A model generated the notes under the pieces. That model saw only the letters and a program-made list of their open reading frames with translations, had not been told where the DNA came from and searched no databases. A DNA stretch of 64,000 nucleotides from Cyathus striatus (Eukaryota > Basidiomycota > Agaricomycetes > Agaricales > Nidulariaceae): assembly GCA_025738555.1 (NCBI GenBank), contig JAOVFP010000014.1, positions 1,612,001 to 1,676,000 on the forward strand. Reading direction: 5' to 3'. Within the stretch, counting starts at the first letter, position 1. Each line of letters opens with the position of its first letter. Positions 45,595-58,559 of the stretch are shown here, one piece after another. Both the position numbers and the translations under genes were made by a program.

Positions 45595-48500
45595 TCAGAA
45601 CATTCTAAATGAATCCTGCATTTGATCTGTACCAGACCACTGAGAAGCATTATGGGGCACGTTGAATTCAGCGAAGTTAGAAAAGAACGAGAACCATTCG
45701 TTTCCTCTGATATTGATGGAGTCGTTAGATGATTGATGTGACCAACGTTACACGCGTTACAGATGACTTACATAAAATTATTCGGGGCATTGAGCCACAT
45801 AGCCATGGCATTATTGTCTATGGCCGCTTGCTCTTGGCTGTCGGGGGGAGCCATTTCCAAATCTGGTTGCATGTGCTCAAAGACAAATGAGCCAGTGAGA
45901 CTGGTATCCAGAGAATGAGCGCCTGTTTCCAGGTTTTGCTGCATCGGGTATGATTGGTTGTATTGTATATCATGATCAGCATGATCGCTGAATAAAGATC
46001 CTTGAAAGTCGTGAAGTAAACTGGCGTTAAAACCACTTGATAAATGAATAGAAGATGTCTCTGTGTATGCACTTGTGTGGAATTGGTTGTCTTGTACACG
46101 TGGAAAAGTGTGGGCTCGAGGGAGTCCAAACGAAGAGCTGCTCGACGGCAAGCTGCTTTCGTCCGTCGCAGAGCAGGTTCGCGGCGAACAGTCAGTATTC
46201 GGGGACGACGAAAGGGTATCATCTGGTAGGTCATGACTGTCCTCAGGACGTCTAGAGCTTCCAGCACTTGACAATTCGATAAAAATATCCCTAAAGAAAT
46301 TATTTTATATTCAGCTTCATCTCGAAAGCAAGAAGATAAGACAAACATGATAGATCCAGCACAAGACGACCTATCTTTAGCCCTTCTCAGTACATCAATA
46401 CATACTTCAACTTGTCGCATTGCTTTCAAATCCGTCACCACGCCATTGCGTTTGGTTCCCCAAATGTTGAGGAGTAACACAATTCCTGCCGTTATACAGC
46501 AGAATTGCATATATGGATGAATAACAACGAAGCGCTTCATCTGCTCTTCTAAGATAAGCGTACATGAACGCGCTGCATTAGTACATATAGCAAGGGAAGG
46601 AAAGTTAAGTGGCGGCGGTTGACCATTGGCGCGAATGTACGGGCGGTGGATGAGTATTTGGACAAGATGATACATCGACATCAAGTACCCAGAGAGTTTG
46701 AAAAATCGGCCATCGGCTCTATTCGGATCCCAACGCACTAAACGTGGGTGTGCATCAGCCTCGAGCATTATATTGGACAGATTATAACATCTTACAATGT
46801 TCAGGCAAAGAATCCTTCCAATTGTTCAGAGCCGAGTCTAATTCAGCTACAATATGCTGTTCCCACTCTGGCAATATAAGCTTCCAGAATTTAGTTTTAA
46901 TTGAATACTATAGCTAGAACATTTAGAAACAACCTGAGCTTCATAAAAATTAAACGAACAATGGTGCTCATCGCAAATGACAAAATCTTGGTCAGCCTAA
47001 GACACCGAGTAAAGTAAGCCGCGGTGGAAGGAACATGTTTTGGTTGTTTGAAACGTTGTTTGGGGTCTGGATGCTCCCAATACTCGTCATCACATTCAAC
47101 AGGCATATCGAGGTCGAATCTATATGTCATCATATGTAAGTCTACATACGTGGCGCTTATTTTTTATGGCTGAACTCACTGGTTATCATCTACAGCGCAC
47201 GGTCTCCCTATAGCCATGCTAAATATCCGATCCCTCGCAACCAGAACCCAAAACGCCCGTTTCCAGAGCTCTTCTTCGACAGTGAGCCTTTCCAGAGGTA
47301 TACGACGACGATGTGCTCCTACATCCTGAGCGAGACGGATACCGAATCCTACGAGAACCCATAAAATTTGTGGTTCACTGCATCTGGAAAGGAACTCCAC
47401 TGCCAACTAAAAACATCAAACAATTTATAAACATTAGTCTAAGACCGATTATATACTCACGCAGTATAATTGTAGATCGTATAATGTCGGAGGATCAAGT
47501 ATTATCGGTTTCACCACTTGAACTTGTTTATACCATTTCCATCCGGCCAAAAAGTGTGGATCGTCTACGTTTTCTAATGCTCGCTCATCGATCGTTTCCG
47601 TATACCGTGATCCAACAGCGCATACCAGTAAGAGAACGCTTCCAAACCCTTGATCATGTAGATGAAGATTATTGGCAATAGCTCGTTCGAAAGTCGGTCT
47701 GTGCAAGAGTGGATAGAATAGGTTAACGTTTTCGAAGTATTCATCTGAGAGCTTCTTGATAAGATCTAGAGGAGGAAAATTGTATTCTACGGTTGAACGA
47801 ATAGATTCCTTGATCCACTGAAAACTATGTTTAAATACTTAGTGAAAATAATCACGCCTACAGAACTTACAGGAAGGGATTTCCAAACCATCGGGATTTT
47901 GTTCTGGGACGTTCGTTCCGTGTTGAGAGCTCCGTTTGAATCATTATTCATTGATATAGCAGTTTGCATGAACATTACCCCGCTACTTTTCCCCCAAAAC
48001 CTGGTGTTTTGTCGCTTAATGTTTAACGACCTCAGTTGTTCTGAAAGGACTTGAAGGCTAGATTCATGGTCGATATCATCATCTCGGAAAGGGTCGTCCT
48101 GTGAACCAAGGCTGAGAGCTACAACTTTGTGTATTATATCCGGCACAGCACTCTTAGATGTCGCTTCGCCTTTAGCTGCAGCTGCAGCAGGAAAAGGTTC
48201 AGGAGTGTCACTGGAAGAAACGGACATTGATCTGGTATTGCCAGTTAATGATTTTGCATATTCGGGGTCAAGAGGGAAAATGAGGCTGTATAGCGTGGAG
48301 CTGTCGGGATATAACTAAAGAATAAGTGTCAATGAAAAGGTACCAAAGTGAACAAGGATGTACCTTCTTAAGCAATTCCTCTAGCATACGAATTCTCCGT
48401 TGAAGTTCTTCGATATGTCTGCGGAGTCTTTGAGCATCTGTCAATTAACAATAACGACATAGTACATACCCTTTTGGACTCCCCCGTTTCTATTTGATGT

Positions 48501-48835
48501 AAACTTTATTAGATTAACTTCATCGTATCCAAGGGAAATGCACCTTTGGTTCCTTTTCATACGTACACTGCAGATCCAGAGCAATGCAGTTTGCGCACTT
48601 TTTAAGTGAGCCTGTGGTTCCTTCACCTGTAAAGGCTGGCGATAAGCATTACATCTAAGCATACATTTATATTGAAATATTACAGCGTCCTATATTTTGC
48701 TTATGTATAAGCCTCATAATCTTACAGGAGTGTAAGGAACGTACGCTTTCTTCTTTTGCAATTGTCACATGCGCGCAGGATCTTTCTGCGCTTTTGACGT
48801 GATGAATTCCTGGGCTCTTCGTCAACTGAAGACAT
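45595..48835 (-). CDS. Zn2Cys6 transcription factor, paralogue 3
   Basis: Met 48835 (MSSVDEEPRNSSRQKRRK) leads to LRACDNCKRRK. The microexon at 48684-48689 plus the next exon give CKRRKRRC, EGTTGSLKK and CANCIALDLQC. Fungal_trans landmarks follow: RFWGKSSGVMFMQTAIS, NLFYPLLHRPTFERAIA, LLLVCAVGSRYTET, LVGFGIRLAQDVGAHRRRI and MPVECDDEYWEHPDP. The activation-type tail is long, Ser-rich and Gln-containing. The last intron (GTAAGT after NAPNNF) leads to GNEWFSFFSNFAEFN, ending at TGA 45595. This copy has the longest last exon of the tandem set after paralogue 4. DNA-binding and regulation are inferred from the family. Confidence 0.92.
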
Positions 48836-49178
48836 CAATAGTGGAAGGGATGAAAGTACTAGGAAAGCTATGAGGAGAGAGGAATCATATGATAGCTGCC
48901 TGCTTACCTTGATAAGAGTTCAGAGCTCCTAGTGTTAAACTATAAACAGGCAGTTCAAACGTCGAACCACCAGCGCAGGCGCTCGCAGTGCGCTGCAGGC
49001 CGCTTCATGCACAGGATTCAGATGCTGTACAGATTGTTGACAGAAGGTTTGATGCCAGGTTGGAAACCATCAGATGATGCCTTGAAGATTTGACGACTTG
49101 ATGATTGATGATGATTCTGCTTACTTTAAATTACTTAGGCCCTAGGGTCCAGGGAGTTGCTGACGTATGTACTTACTG
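48836..49178. promoter_or_regulatory. Upstream region of paralogue 3
   Basis: About 340 bp between the start codon of paralogue 3 and the TA-flanked transposon. The promoter of paralogue 3 must lie here or have been displaced by the insertion. A palindromic GC-rich stretch GGCGCTCGCAGTGCGCTGCAG (arms CGCTGC/GCAGCG-like) is at about 48976-48995. Confidence 0.4.
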
Positions 49179-49180
49179 TA

Positions 49181-50124
49181 CAGTCGAACCTCTCTTATCC
49201 CATACGGTTCGGTGGACTGGCCAGCGTATGGCTTTTGGGGTATATGCCTTTTGAGCGACCTTCCAAAAAAGGAAAAAATTGCGAAATTCTTAATTTTCAA
49301 GGAATAGAGATTACAGAAGGCCATATAAGTTTGAGAGTAGTAGAATTACGACATAAAACAGCTTATGTGCTCTTGAAAAAGTCAGTTAAAGTAGTATCCT
49401 TCATGTTCTTGAACTCATCAAGACAAAGCTGTCAGTTGAAAGAGCCTAAAATGGTGTCAACTTTGTGTGAAAAGGGATCATCAGGCCTATATCTTCAGTG
49501 TATCCTTCAACTTCTTAACAATCACCTTCCCCTGTTCATCGAGATGGTCAACGGCACTTTCAAAGTCTGATGCTGACTCCAGGATGTCAATGATCCGCTG
49601 CTCATTGACTGTGTTTGCCTTGTTGTCCAACCAGTCTGCATTTGAAGATGAGATGCTTTCTTCCCTGTGCAGTTTTGCAGTGAGCTCATTCTTGTGAGCA
49701 CTGATAGAGTCTGTGGATCTGGAAAGACCTCTCTTAAGTGTCTCAAGCAGTTTGTGAGGCACGGTGGCAGTTTAGTGAAGGAAAAATGTGTTCTGAATTT
49801 CATTCCAAGCTTACTCCCCTTGCTCTCCTCACTTTCCAGCAGGTCCAACAGTGCATCAAAACTCATATTATGGCTATTCAGTTGCCACAGTGGTGCACCA
49901 GGGATGGTGGGCAGTCAGCAACTAATAAATAGGGCAATGGAACGGCGAATAGCATACAAAAACCTTGATACACTTATGTAATAATATGGGATTTTTTGCG
50001 GAAAGTCACATGGGTTATGCATTATGATATTTATGGACTATGGTGTACAATCCCTGGACCAAAATTTATATGTGTTTTCACTTTTATGCGTTATGACCAG
50101 TATGGGATAAGAGAGGTTCGACTG
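49181..50124. mobile_element. Pogo/Fot1-like TA-flanked element, non-autonomous
   Basis: The ends are CAGTCGAACCTCTCTTATCC (49181-49200) and its reverse complement (50105-50124), both flanked by TA (49179-49180 and 50125-50126). The TIR opening CAGT...ACC...TTATCC and the TA duplication are typical of pogo/Fot1/Tigger members of Tc1/mariner. At 944 bp the element is too short for an intact transposase. On the minus strand, 49762-49487 encodes an acidic, helical 91-residue frame (ADWLDNKANTVNEQRIIDIL in part) that shifts frame towards 49866. It could be a decayed internal gene or a captured fragment. It lies between paralogues 3 and 4. Confidence 0.88.
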
Positions 50125-50126
50125 TA

Positions 50127-50621
50127 CTTACTTTTACTTAGAGATCAACACTAGTGCTACGGCAGTCTTTCCGGGCCAATCATTTCATCGGCTTCAGAAA
50201 GGGCGTATGTTTAAAGTTACTGCTTACTTACGCTAAGTATTGTACCAAACACAATCCGCTAGAACAGTTATTAATATTAGCTAGTACGTAGCTAAAAGTG
50301 TGACCAAATAAGTTAGCGATTTCTAGGGTAAACCGGATTGTGAGAGTGCTACGTATCATAAACTTTCGCATATGGAATTCATTACCCATTTCCATCAGTT
50401 GTAAGTACTTATTTGTTGGCAGAAAGGCTCAGATCGAACGAACAACAAATTCATACCTTGGTATGCTATCGTTTGAGATAGTCATAGCATCTTTAAAAGC
50501 TTTCGCAACTCAAGCAGTACTTTATGTAGAATTATATTTAATGACTTATCATCTAAAAGTCAGAAATAACATTAGGATATATGTGGTATAGCAATAGTAA
50601 TCCTGAATATGTGTTGTTCAC
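50127..50621. other. 3' flank of paralogue 4
   Basis: About 500 bp of AT-rich spacer. An 83-codon plus-strand frame (50340-50591) has no domain and is not called. Confidence 0.45.
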
Positions 50622-53600
50622 TTAAAACGTATCATGCGACCCATTTAGATTGTAATGGGAATCATGCAACTGTTCAGTTAATCCACTGAAGTTAGCAACG
50701 AACAAGTTCCATTCGTCGAGCCTATGAGAGCTGATAGTCAGATAATATCACGGGGTCAATAGCAACGGTACTTACTCGAACGCGTTAGGCGCGTTCAACC
50801 ACATAGCCATGGTACTACTATCAGCAGCGGTGTGTTGCTGGAAAATCGGTGACGCCGAGTTCACATTTGGATGGGTGTAATCGAAGGGGGAAGCGTTAGT
50901 GCCACCATACAGCGAATCTTGGGAGGAAGCATGACCTAAGCTTTGCTGGCTGAATGAACGGTATAAGTTATTTTGATCAAAGATCGACGAATTCTGGTCG
51001 ACATAAGAACCACTGTCCAAAGTATCGAGCTGGTGGTCATTGACTAGTTGGCTTATTTGGGGTTCCGAGTCGCCAAGTGCATTGTGAGGGACAGAAGAGT
51101 GTTGGTCGGCCCTTAAAACAGAAAACGGATCCGACAATGGACGATCGAACGAAGAGAAATGGGTTTGAGCTGAGCCGATCATGGTATCTGTGTCTGAAGA
51201 ACGTTCCGCAGTGTGCGGTATTCTACGACGTCGTCCAAGATCTTCCTCAGGAATCATCAACTCCCCGGCGCTCGCAAAATCATTTAAAATGTCCCTATAA
51301 TGAAATGCTATGTGGTAAGTCCGAAACAAAATACAAAATGATTGGACGAACATGGCAGTTCCAGCAGCGTACCATCTTTCCTCGGCCTTCCTTATAACGC
51401 TCATACACATCTCCACCTGCTGCATTGCTTTCGGATCAATCGCCATTCCATTCTGTTTAGCTCCCCAAATATTGAGGAGTAACACAATCACGACCGTTAA
51501 AGAGGATATCTGCAGATATGGATACATCACAGTGAAGCGCTTTCTTTGTTGCTCTAATAAGAACGAACAAGATCGTGCTGCACTGGTGCATATAGCAAGA
51601 GAAGAAAAAGCGAGTGGTGACTGCCGGCCAGTGACTCCAAGTCGAATGTACGGTCGATGCACAAGAATTTGGACGTAGTAATAAACTGTTATAAGAGCTC
51701 CCGACAGCCTGAAAAATCGATCATCAGTCCGATTAGGATCCCAACGCACTGGACATAAAATGACGTCAATCATTCTTATACACAGAGGATATGGTATAAT
51801 AGTGAATCATACAATAGTCAGGTAAAGAGCTCTTCCAGTTGTTCAAAGCCGAATCAATCTCGGATACGATGTGCTGTTCCCATTCTTGCAATATGAGCTC
51901 CCAGAATTTGGTCTTTATCGTATACTATAGGGGAAATATTTACTGGTAACGTCAAGGAAGTAAAGATAAATTGAACGTACAATCGTACGCATCGCAAAGG
52001 CCATAATCTTGGTCATCCGCAGGTGAAGATTAAAAGCTGTCACTGTTGAAGGTACACCTTCCGGTTGCTTGAAGCGCTGCGCAGGGTCTGGGTGATCCCA
52101 GTACTCATCGTCGCATTCGATAGGCATATCAAGGTCGAAACTACATCATGCGACATGTTAGCATATGTCTCAGAGTTCATTCACAACTTATGACACGCAC
52201 AGATCATCATATAGCGCACAAGGCCTTCCTATTCCCATGCTAATCACTCTATCCACCGCAATCAGAACCCAAAACGCTCGCTTCCATAACTCATCTTCAA
52301 AAGTAAGCTTATCTCGAGGTACACGGCGACGATGGACTCCTACGTCCTGAGCGAGACGGATACCCAAACCGGATAGAAGCCAAACGGTTTGTGGTGCAGA
52401 GCACCCAGTGAGAAACCCGACTGCTAGCTGAAAGTAAAACTGTCAGTACTAGGAAGTAAAAAAGATTACATTGTCGCCTACGCAGTACACCTGTAAGTCA
52501 TACAACGTTGTAGGATCCAATAAGCTTGGCTTCACGACCTGTACTTGGTTATACCACTTCCAGCCGGCAGAGTACGGCGAATCGAATCCATCGGATAACG
52601 TCCTCTTGTCGACCTCATCAGTATGTCGTGCTCCAACAGCGCATACTAGTAGAAGTACGCTTGCAAACCCATCATCATTCAGGTGTAAATTGTTCTCAAT
52701 GGCCCGTTCGAATGTTGGTCTGTGAAGGAGCGGATAGAAAAGGTTGACATGCTCGAAGTACGCATCAGTGAGCTTTGCGATAAGGTCAAGAGATGGGAAT
52801 GTGTATTGTACGCTAGTCGGGCGTGGCAGGTTATTCCACTGAGAAGACTTACTTAGAATGCAGAACATAAATAACGGAGAAATACGCACGGGAAATCTCT
52901 TTAACCAGAACATTGGTCTTTTAGTCCCTCGTTTGATTGAAGCGCATTTTGAGTCCTCGTTCTTGACTTTTACAGCGTTTTCCATGAACATCATACCGCT
53001 ACTCTTCCCCCAGAACCTGCTATCAAACGAGCTATCGACGAAAAGCTTTAATCGTCCTGAATGAGTGTCGTGCTCGTCGTCATCGTCGTCTCTGAAAGGG
53101 TCATCTGTTGAGCCAAGGCTAAGGGCGGTTACCTTGCGTATTAGATCGACTACAGAGCTTCCAGGCGTCGTATCTGTTGAAGAAACTGCGCTGGGAGGAT
53201 TGTTGAAAGGACTAGGAGCAGAGAAAGTACTGGAAGGAGGTGGTTTAGTTAGGTATGCTGCATATTCGGGGTCATAAGGCAAGACAAGCTTGTGCAACAC
53301 AGATCTATCGGGGCACAGCTAAGAACGTGAATATTATATGATATACGCATTGACATAATGCGAGCCATTGAGAACTTACTTTCTTAACCAATTCCTCTAG
53401 AATTCGAACACGTTGCTCAAGCATCTCGGTGTATCTGTGGTATCGTTGGGCTTTAGCAACATTAAGGTATCAGTATACGTACCTCCCAGGTCTTCCCCGT
53501 TTCTGTATGCGCAAAAAATAACACATTATATCTCTCTCTTAAAGCGTAAAATATCAGAAACTTACCTTCGGTTCAGACTCATATGTACACTTGAGGTGTT

Positions 53601-53849
53601 GCGCGACGCAGTTTGAACATCTCGTCTCCGGAGCGACTGGTTCATAACCTAAAGATGATGCTATAGACATACGCCAAGCAAAGTTATTTCATAGAATTAC
53701 ATCTTACTAGAAGTGGAATTAGAATGAGATAATTCAACTGAGAGTCTGTAATACGTACTCTTTTTCCTCCTGCAAGTATCACATGCGCGCAGGATTTTCC
53801 TCTTCTTGTAGTAGGATGGCTCATTGGATTCTTCATCGTTTGAAGACAT
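50622..53849 (-). CDS. Zn2Cys6 transcription factor, paralogue 4
   Basis: Met 53849 (MSSNDEESNEPSYYKKRK) was chosen by alignment to paralogue 3; a longer frame starts at 53879. The zinc cluster is CDTCRRKKIRC, YEPVAPETR and CSNCVAQHLKC, completed by the microexon at 53701-53706. A coiled linker (YTEMLEQRVRILEELVKK) and Fungal_trans landmarks follow: RFWGKSSGMMFMENAV, HVNLFYPLLHRPTFERAIE, LLLVCAVGARHTDE and MPIECDDEYWDHPDP. The C-terminal half is Ser/Gln/Asn-rich and ends TMAMWLNAPNAF. The last exon, after GTAAGT, adds SHRLDEWNLFVANFSG and a further 18 residues to TAA at 50622. Confidence 0.93.
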
Positions 53850-54843
53850 GGATACTTGGAAAGAACAGACAAGTAACAAAGTAAAGTGTTAAGAATAGAG
53901 GAAGAGGCTGAAGAAGAAGGAGATATAGTTTACTTGTACTAACATGTACTGGCAGCGCCGTACACCGTTGAAGATGGTGGTCTGACTGATAGAAACTTTT
54001 GATAGTGGACTTACGTCATGCTCGGCTTCGAGTGCCGGCTACTTCCGTTATATCCGGCGGCGGCCGCATGTCGGCATTCTGGCTGACTTGTAGTGCCGCT
54101 CGGGCCCTCGGACGCTCGAGCAGAATGTCTGGGTAAGTTTGGTTGAAGTTTGGGGTAAGTTACCAGGCAGTTTTGGGGCAATTTCTCCTTTGTCATTGGA
54201 ATTCGGAACTGTTATTCCCCGTCGGATATGTTTGATGATCATGACCAAGCCCAATATTGAGCACCGATTTCTGATCATTACAAACAGCGCTGTGCGCCAG
54301 GTGGCTTCCCAATGGAACCAGGAAGATGAGTGATACTGATAGGCTACTTAGAGGATACAGCACTGATGAATCTAAAAATCTGATATTGGAAATTTCAAAT
54401 GTCAAATAACAATGACGACGAGAATTATAAAGCAGTTGCTAAACATGCTATACTAACTCTTATAACATTTGTGCATTTTTTCATTATGAGATGATAGTAT
54501 CTAAATTGATATTTGAGAAATACATTCTAGAGAATAAAGAGCTTTATATAATTTGACCAGTGGTTTATACTACTCTTAAAGCTTAAATCATTGCATGCTT
54601 GGTTAAATATGTTCGTTCAAACAGAACCATACACTCTGAACACAGATTTGGAGAAGAAAACTAGTATACAAATTAGCCTATACAGAAGAAGTCATCGCCA
54701 AAACAATAGGATTCAAGGAAGTTTTACCCTGCTATTTCTGTAATTCTAGTTAATTTTTCAATTCATCTTGGTGCACGCCATTCACTTTGGACAACAGAGT
54801 GAGCGTGATCTTTGAAAACACATGGTAGATAACACTCGCAAAC
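53850..54843. other. Spacer with AT-rich, CpG-poor stretch
   Basis: This holds the promoter of paralogue 4 and the 3' side of the membrane-protein gene. Around 54030-54120 is a GC-rich stretch with CGGCGGCGGCCGC. From about 54310 to 54780 the sequence is AT-rich with few CpGs, in contrast to the flanking genes, and may be an old transposon relic. No gene supported. Confidence 0.45.
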
Positions 54844-57800
54844 TTACCTTAACGGTTTCCAGGGGTTTCCGTCTTTCAATAGTTCAACGTCTGCCAGACT
54901 GCAAGTGCGCCCAGCTTCTACATTTATTATTAATGTCAAGTTGTTACGCTCTCCAGGCCAGAAATATAACTCGTTGATATGAGCTTCTATTTCTTCACAG
55001 TGCAGATCAACGTGATAGACGGCGGGTACTACTGAAGATGAATGGCTTTCAAATTCGAAAATCTTGAGGCGATCATTCATATGCATCTGAATAGCGAATG
55101 GGCTTAGAATGTTGGAAGAATGTGACGTTTCCGTCTCCAAGCCGGTCACAATTTGAGAATCGTGAAACGGAGGGAAAGTAATTCTTAAACTTAAATTACT
55201 GTTCTCAGGTCCAATGAAGGAAATATCGATCCTTGCGTCATTGCTTAACTTCCCATGACTGAGACCCGAGCCTTTAATGCCAAGAATACGCATGAAGGTC
55301 CTGTCTGTCTTTTCTGAGAGATAATGCCAATTTGTTTGTACGATGTTCCGCATGGAACGCTCAACATCAGGCAAGGGATCGAAACTGACTGAAAGTAAAC
55401 GCTTATTTTCCAAGAGACATTTTGCAATATCCTCCGGCAAGCCCATCCGATTCCACTTGTCTCGAATCATAGGTGGTATCAAAGAATTATCCACTACAAT
55501 CGATGTCACCGACGGCATTGCACAAATAGCCTTTAATAAATCCATCACTATTTCTGGAGAATAGATATCAAGAGATTTGATGTAAATTAGGATCACATTC
55601 TCAAGACATGGTAGTGTTGAGATGAGTCGTCGGGCTTCCAGAATCTGATTTTCGAGACCATTGACGGAGTTGGAAAACGCAAGCTCCGTTTGCTCCCATA
55701 TGCTATCTGGACACAACCACATACGATGTGTCCAAGCCCTGAGGTTTAAAATGCTGCTTGAAGGTGTGATAGGCTCACAAGACTCTTCTAAGCTTTTTCT
55801 CACCCTGTCTTCTGCTTTCCTCTTTTCTGTTCGAACTCGCTTCCACATTTCCCTGGATAGGACACTGTTTTCCGCTGGGTAATGAACACAGAAAGATTTA
55901 ATGATGAGATCGCGAACTGTGTAGGAAATGGATTTAGTGATCGTGTCATCCCAAAATTTTAATTCATTCAGATCGTGTATTAGGCCGTTCACATCACGTT
56001 GGGACATCTTTAACAATGACCAGAGCTCTCCTTCGTATCGCTGAGTAAACAACTTCCATGCCTTTTGCATATGGTCATGCAGTCTGTTGTCAAGATACCG
56101 TGTTCGTTCACTACACATTTTGGAAGAAGTGTGGAGTCGTCGCAAACAGGATGACCTTAATTCCCTCCAAATAGGCACTTTACCCAGGCGGTCGACACCT
56201 TCTAGAATACCAAATGATGTCTGCAGAAATAATAGCTCCCACGTATGTGTTTCCCACAGCGCCAGAATTTCCATCGATAAATTCTCCACTAGAAATAGAG
56301 GGAATATCGAGACCTCTAACTTGTCGATATTTCCATCGGAATTGGGGTATGCCTGCAAAAAATACTCCGATATCCATTTGTGCTGCGATTTAATGAAGAT
56401 TTTGCGTTTTTCATCAAGCCGACCCAGAGCAAAATAGAGATTGTCATTAGTGGCTCCAGCATCTTCACCAGCGTTCTCGATTCGTCGGCCCTCATAAATA
56501 GCGCTGTTCCACTCCATGTCAATGTTCATATATTCACGCCATGCGGCCTCATTCATGAAGGTTGCCTTTGCACTGCTTAATGACCACCAGTTTTCAATGA
56601 TATATTCCTGGCTATTCGAGTCACCCAGCCGGCGATGGAGCTGATCCATGATTGATTGGTAATGGAATTTAAGGTTTGTGCGAACGGCGGACTGAGCGAA
56701 CACAGGATCGTTGTTTATGTCCATGATTTCTGAGCCAATTTCCGTTTGAAACACTTGATTTTGAAGGTCAATAACAGGGAGGTTGCTGACCGAGAAATAG
56801 AAACGTTCTGCGCCATCCGAATCGTGAGTATAGATTCTGGTAGTGCGTTCCTTTTCATCCACTAAGGTAATATACAGTACTCTTCCGCCGCACTGGTTTT
56901 CCTGTTTAACGAATTATTAGTGTATACTCTTTTTATTCAACATATTTATGACTTACATGAAGCTCTCGTGTGAGAGTATAATAAAGAGATAGGCCGGTAT
57001 ATCGAAAACATTCAATAAGGCCAGCAAATGATGTAATCGATTCGATAAATTCTGATTCACGGGCCAGAGGAAGAATTCTGTTCTTTATAATCTGTTCGGC
57101 GGAATAAGGACAGGTGGGAGGAGGCGGCTCCTTCCGAAGAGTCACTGAGTACCTCAACGGGGGTGCATCATCATAGACAGGATTACTCCCCCACAGTACA
57201 ATGCGAAAGACTGAGAGTACGACTTCCAAACCAAACCAACTAAAAGGTCCAGACACCCTTTGTGAATTTTGAACGACACTGAAGCAACCCACGTAACCAA
57301 CAATTGTGGCAGCCACGCCAATGAGTAAAAGTGGCACGTAAAGCCACATGTACGCCGACTTGACACTAGACTTTGGAGGATCCTCCAGCCCTGAGGTATG
57401 GTCATGTCTGCCATCGTTTAGCCAGTGCTGTGCTATCGTTAAAAATCGATTCTGAATAACTAGTTGTATCATTGAAGCGGTCAAGAAACCTCCAAGGGCT
57501 CGACTGGCGGGAAACATCCACCGAGCAGACATGTTTATTTCATCGTTGCCTTCAATGTTCAGATATACGTAAGGGAGGATGCTTAGGAAACAACAAAACG
57601 CTGTAATCAAAATCATCCTGAGATTCCATTTCCACATATCTGGGTGAAGAGCAATTTCAATGTCCCTTGCACGCTCTAACTGGAGATCCTCCAACATCTT
57701 CTGGATTCGTTCCTCGGCAAGATATTTCTTGTCTGAGATATCGCCCTCGTCTCCGGTTATCATGATTAGTGGAAGGGTTGAGCCTGAAGGGTGAAAACCC

Positions 57801-58559
57801 ATATCTGCAAGCTTCTTCGCGCCAGTGAACTTATGATTTCGAATAGAAATGTTTATACCCGCAATTGCGGCTTTGAATCCTGCTCGAGCTAGTCCCAAGG
57901 ATCCGAATATCGACATAGGTGTGGCAGCAGCATAAAAATAACCATTGTCCAGTGCGCTGCTGACGTGTTCCTCGCACTGCTCGGTGCCAAGCAATGGAAG
58001 AAGGGCTGCAATGTCCTGGATTCCCGTGGTGAGAGTGTTTCCTATGGTTCCGCCGACAGACATTGTAACAATTGCGTTGTCTATAAAGTAAAAGATAACC
58101 ATTAACCAGCTTTGACGTGTGATTGATTTTAAAGGGTGACTCACATATCAGCTGCCCAGACAGTATGCGGGTGGGGGGAATGGAAGGAATAGTCGTGCAG
58201 GACCACTCTCAACACTGGTTTTCTTTGTACTTTCAGTGACATTGACGTACTGCAGGGTGGCGTGTGGGCTGGGGAGCATTCCCACCAGTTGAAGCTCATC
58301 TGGAGTTCATTGCTGTCGATCGTCAGCTTCCTACGAACCAAGTGACCTTGGTTGCTAATATATTTATTTTCGCGCCTTCCATGAACGATCTGTATACCGT
58401 TACGGGATTAATGTCATCTGAAACAGAAGTCAGATGAAAGCTTTCCTTGCTTTTCCAGTCAGAAAATGGTGCGGTGAAGAGGTGAAAGGCGAACGTACCC
58501 TTGCGCGTCCCAACGAAGAAAACATAACGAGTTGATCGAGATATCTGTCCGATCGACAT
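54844..58559 (-). CDS. Large membrane-anchored protein, unknown function
   Basis: The main body is two long frames, 58140-56944 and 56893-54844, joined by a short intron with a GTAAGT donor (RELH|ENQCGG) and giving about 1080 residues. The N-terminal part has several hydrophobic segments (WLMVIFYFIDNAIVTMSV; MILITAFCCFLSILPYVYL; WLYVPLLLIGVAATIVGYVG; WFGLEVVLSVFRIVLW). The C-terminal 690 residues are soluble, Trp- and charge-rich, without a motif I know; a stretch near 55500 (LPCLENVILIYIKSLDIYSP) looks repeat-like. At the 5' side, exons with NWWECSPAHTPPCSTSM (58341-58145) and MSIGQISRSTRYVFF (58559 down) probably belong to it, but the splice joins are uncertain. The apparent stop at 54844 overlaps a GTAAGT donor, so a further 3' exon is possible. 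Single-copy in the window. Confidence 0.75.

Noticed and set aside
45818..46768. 316-codon minus frame in paralogue 3
   Set aside because: Correct for its first 130 or so residues, then runs through an intron into a wrong frame of the next exon.
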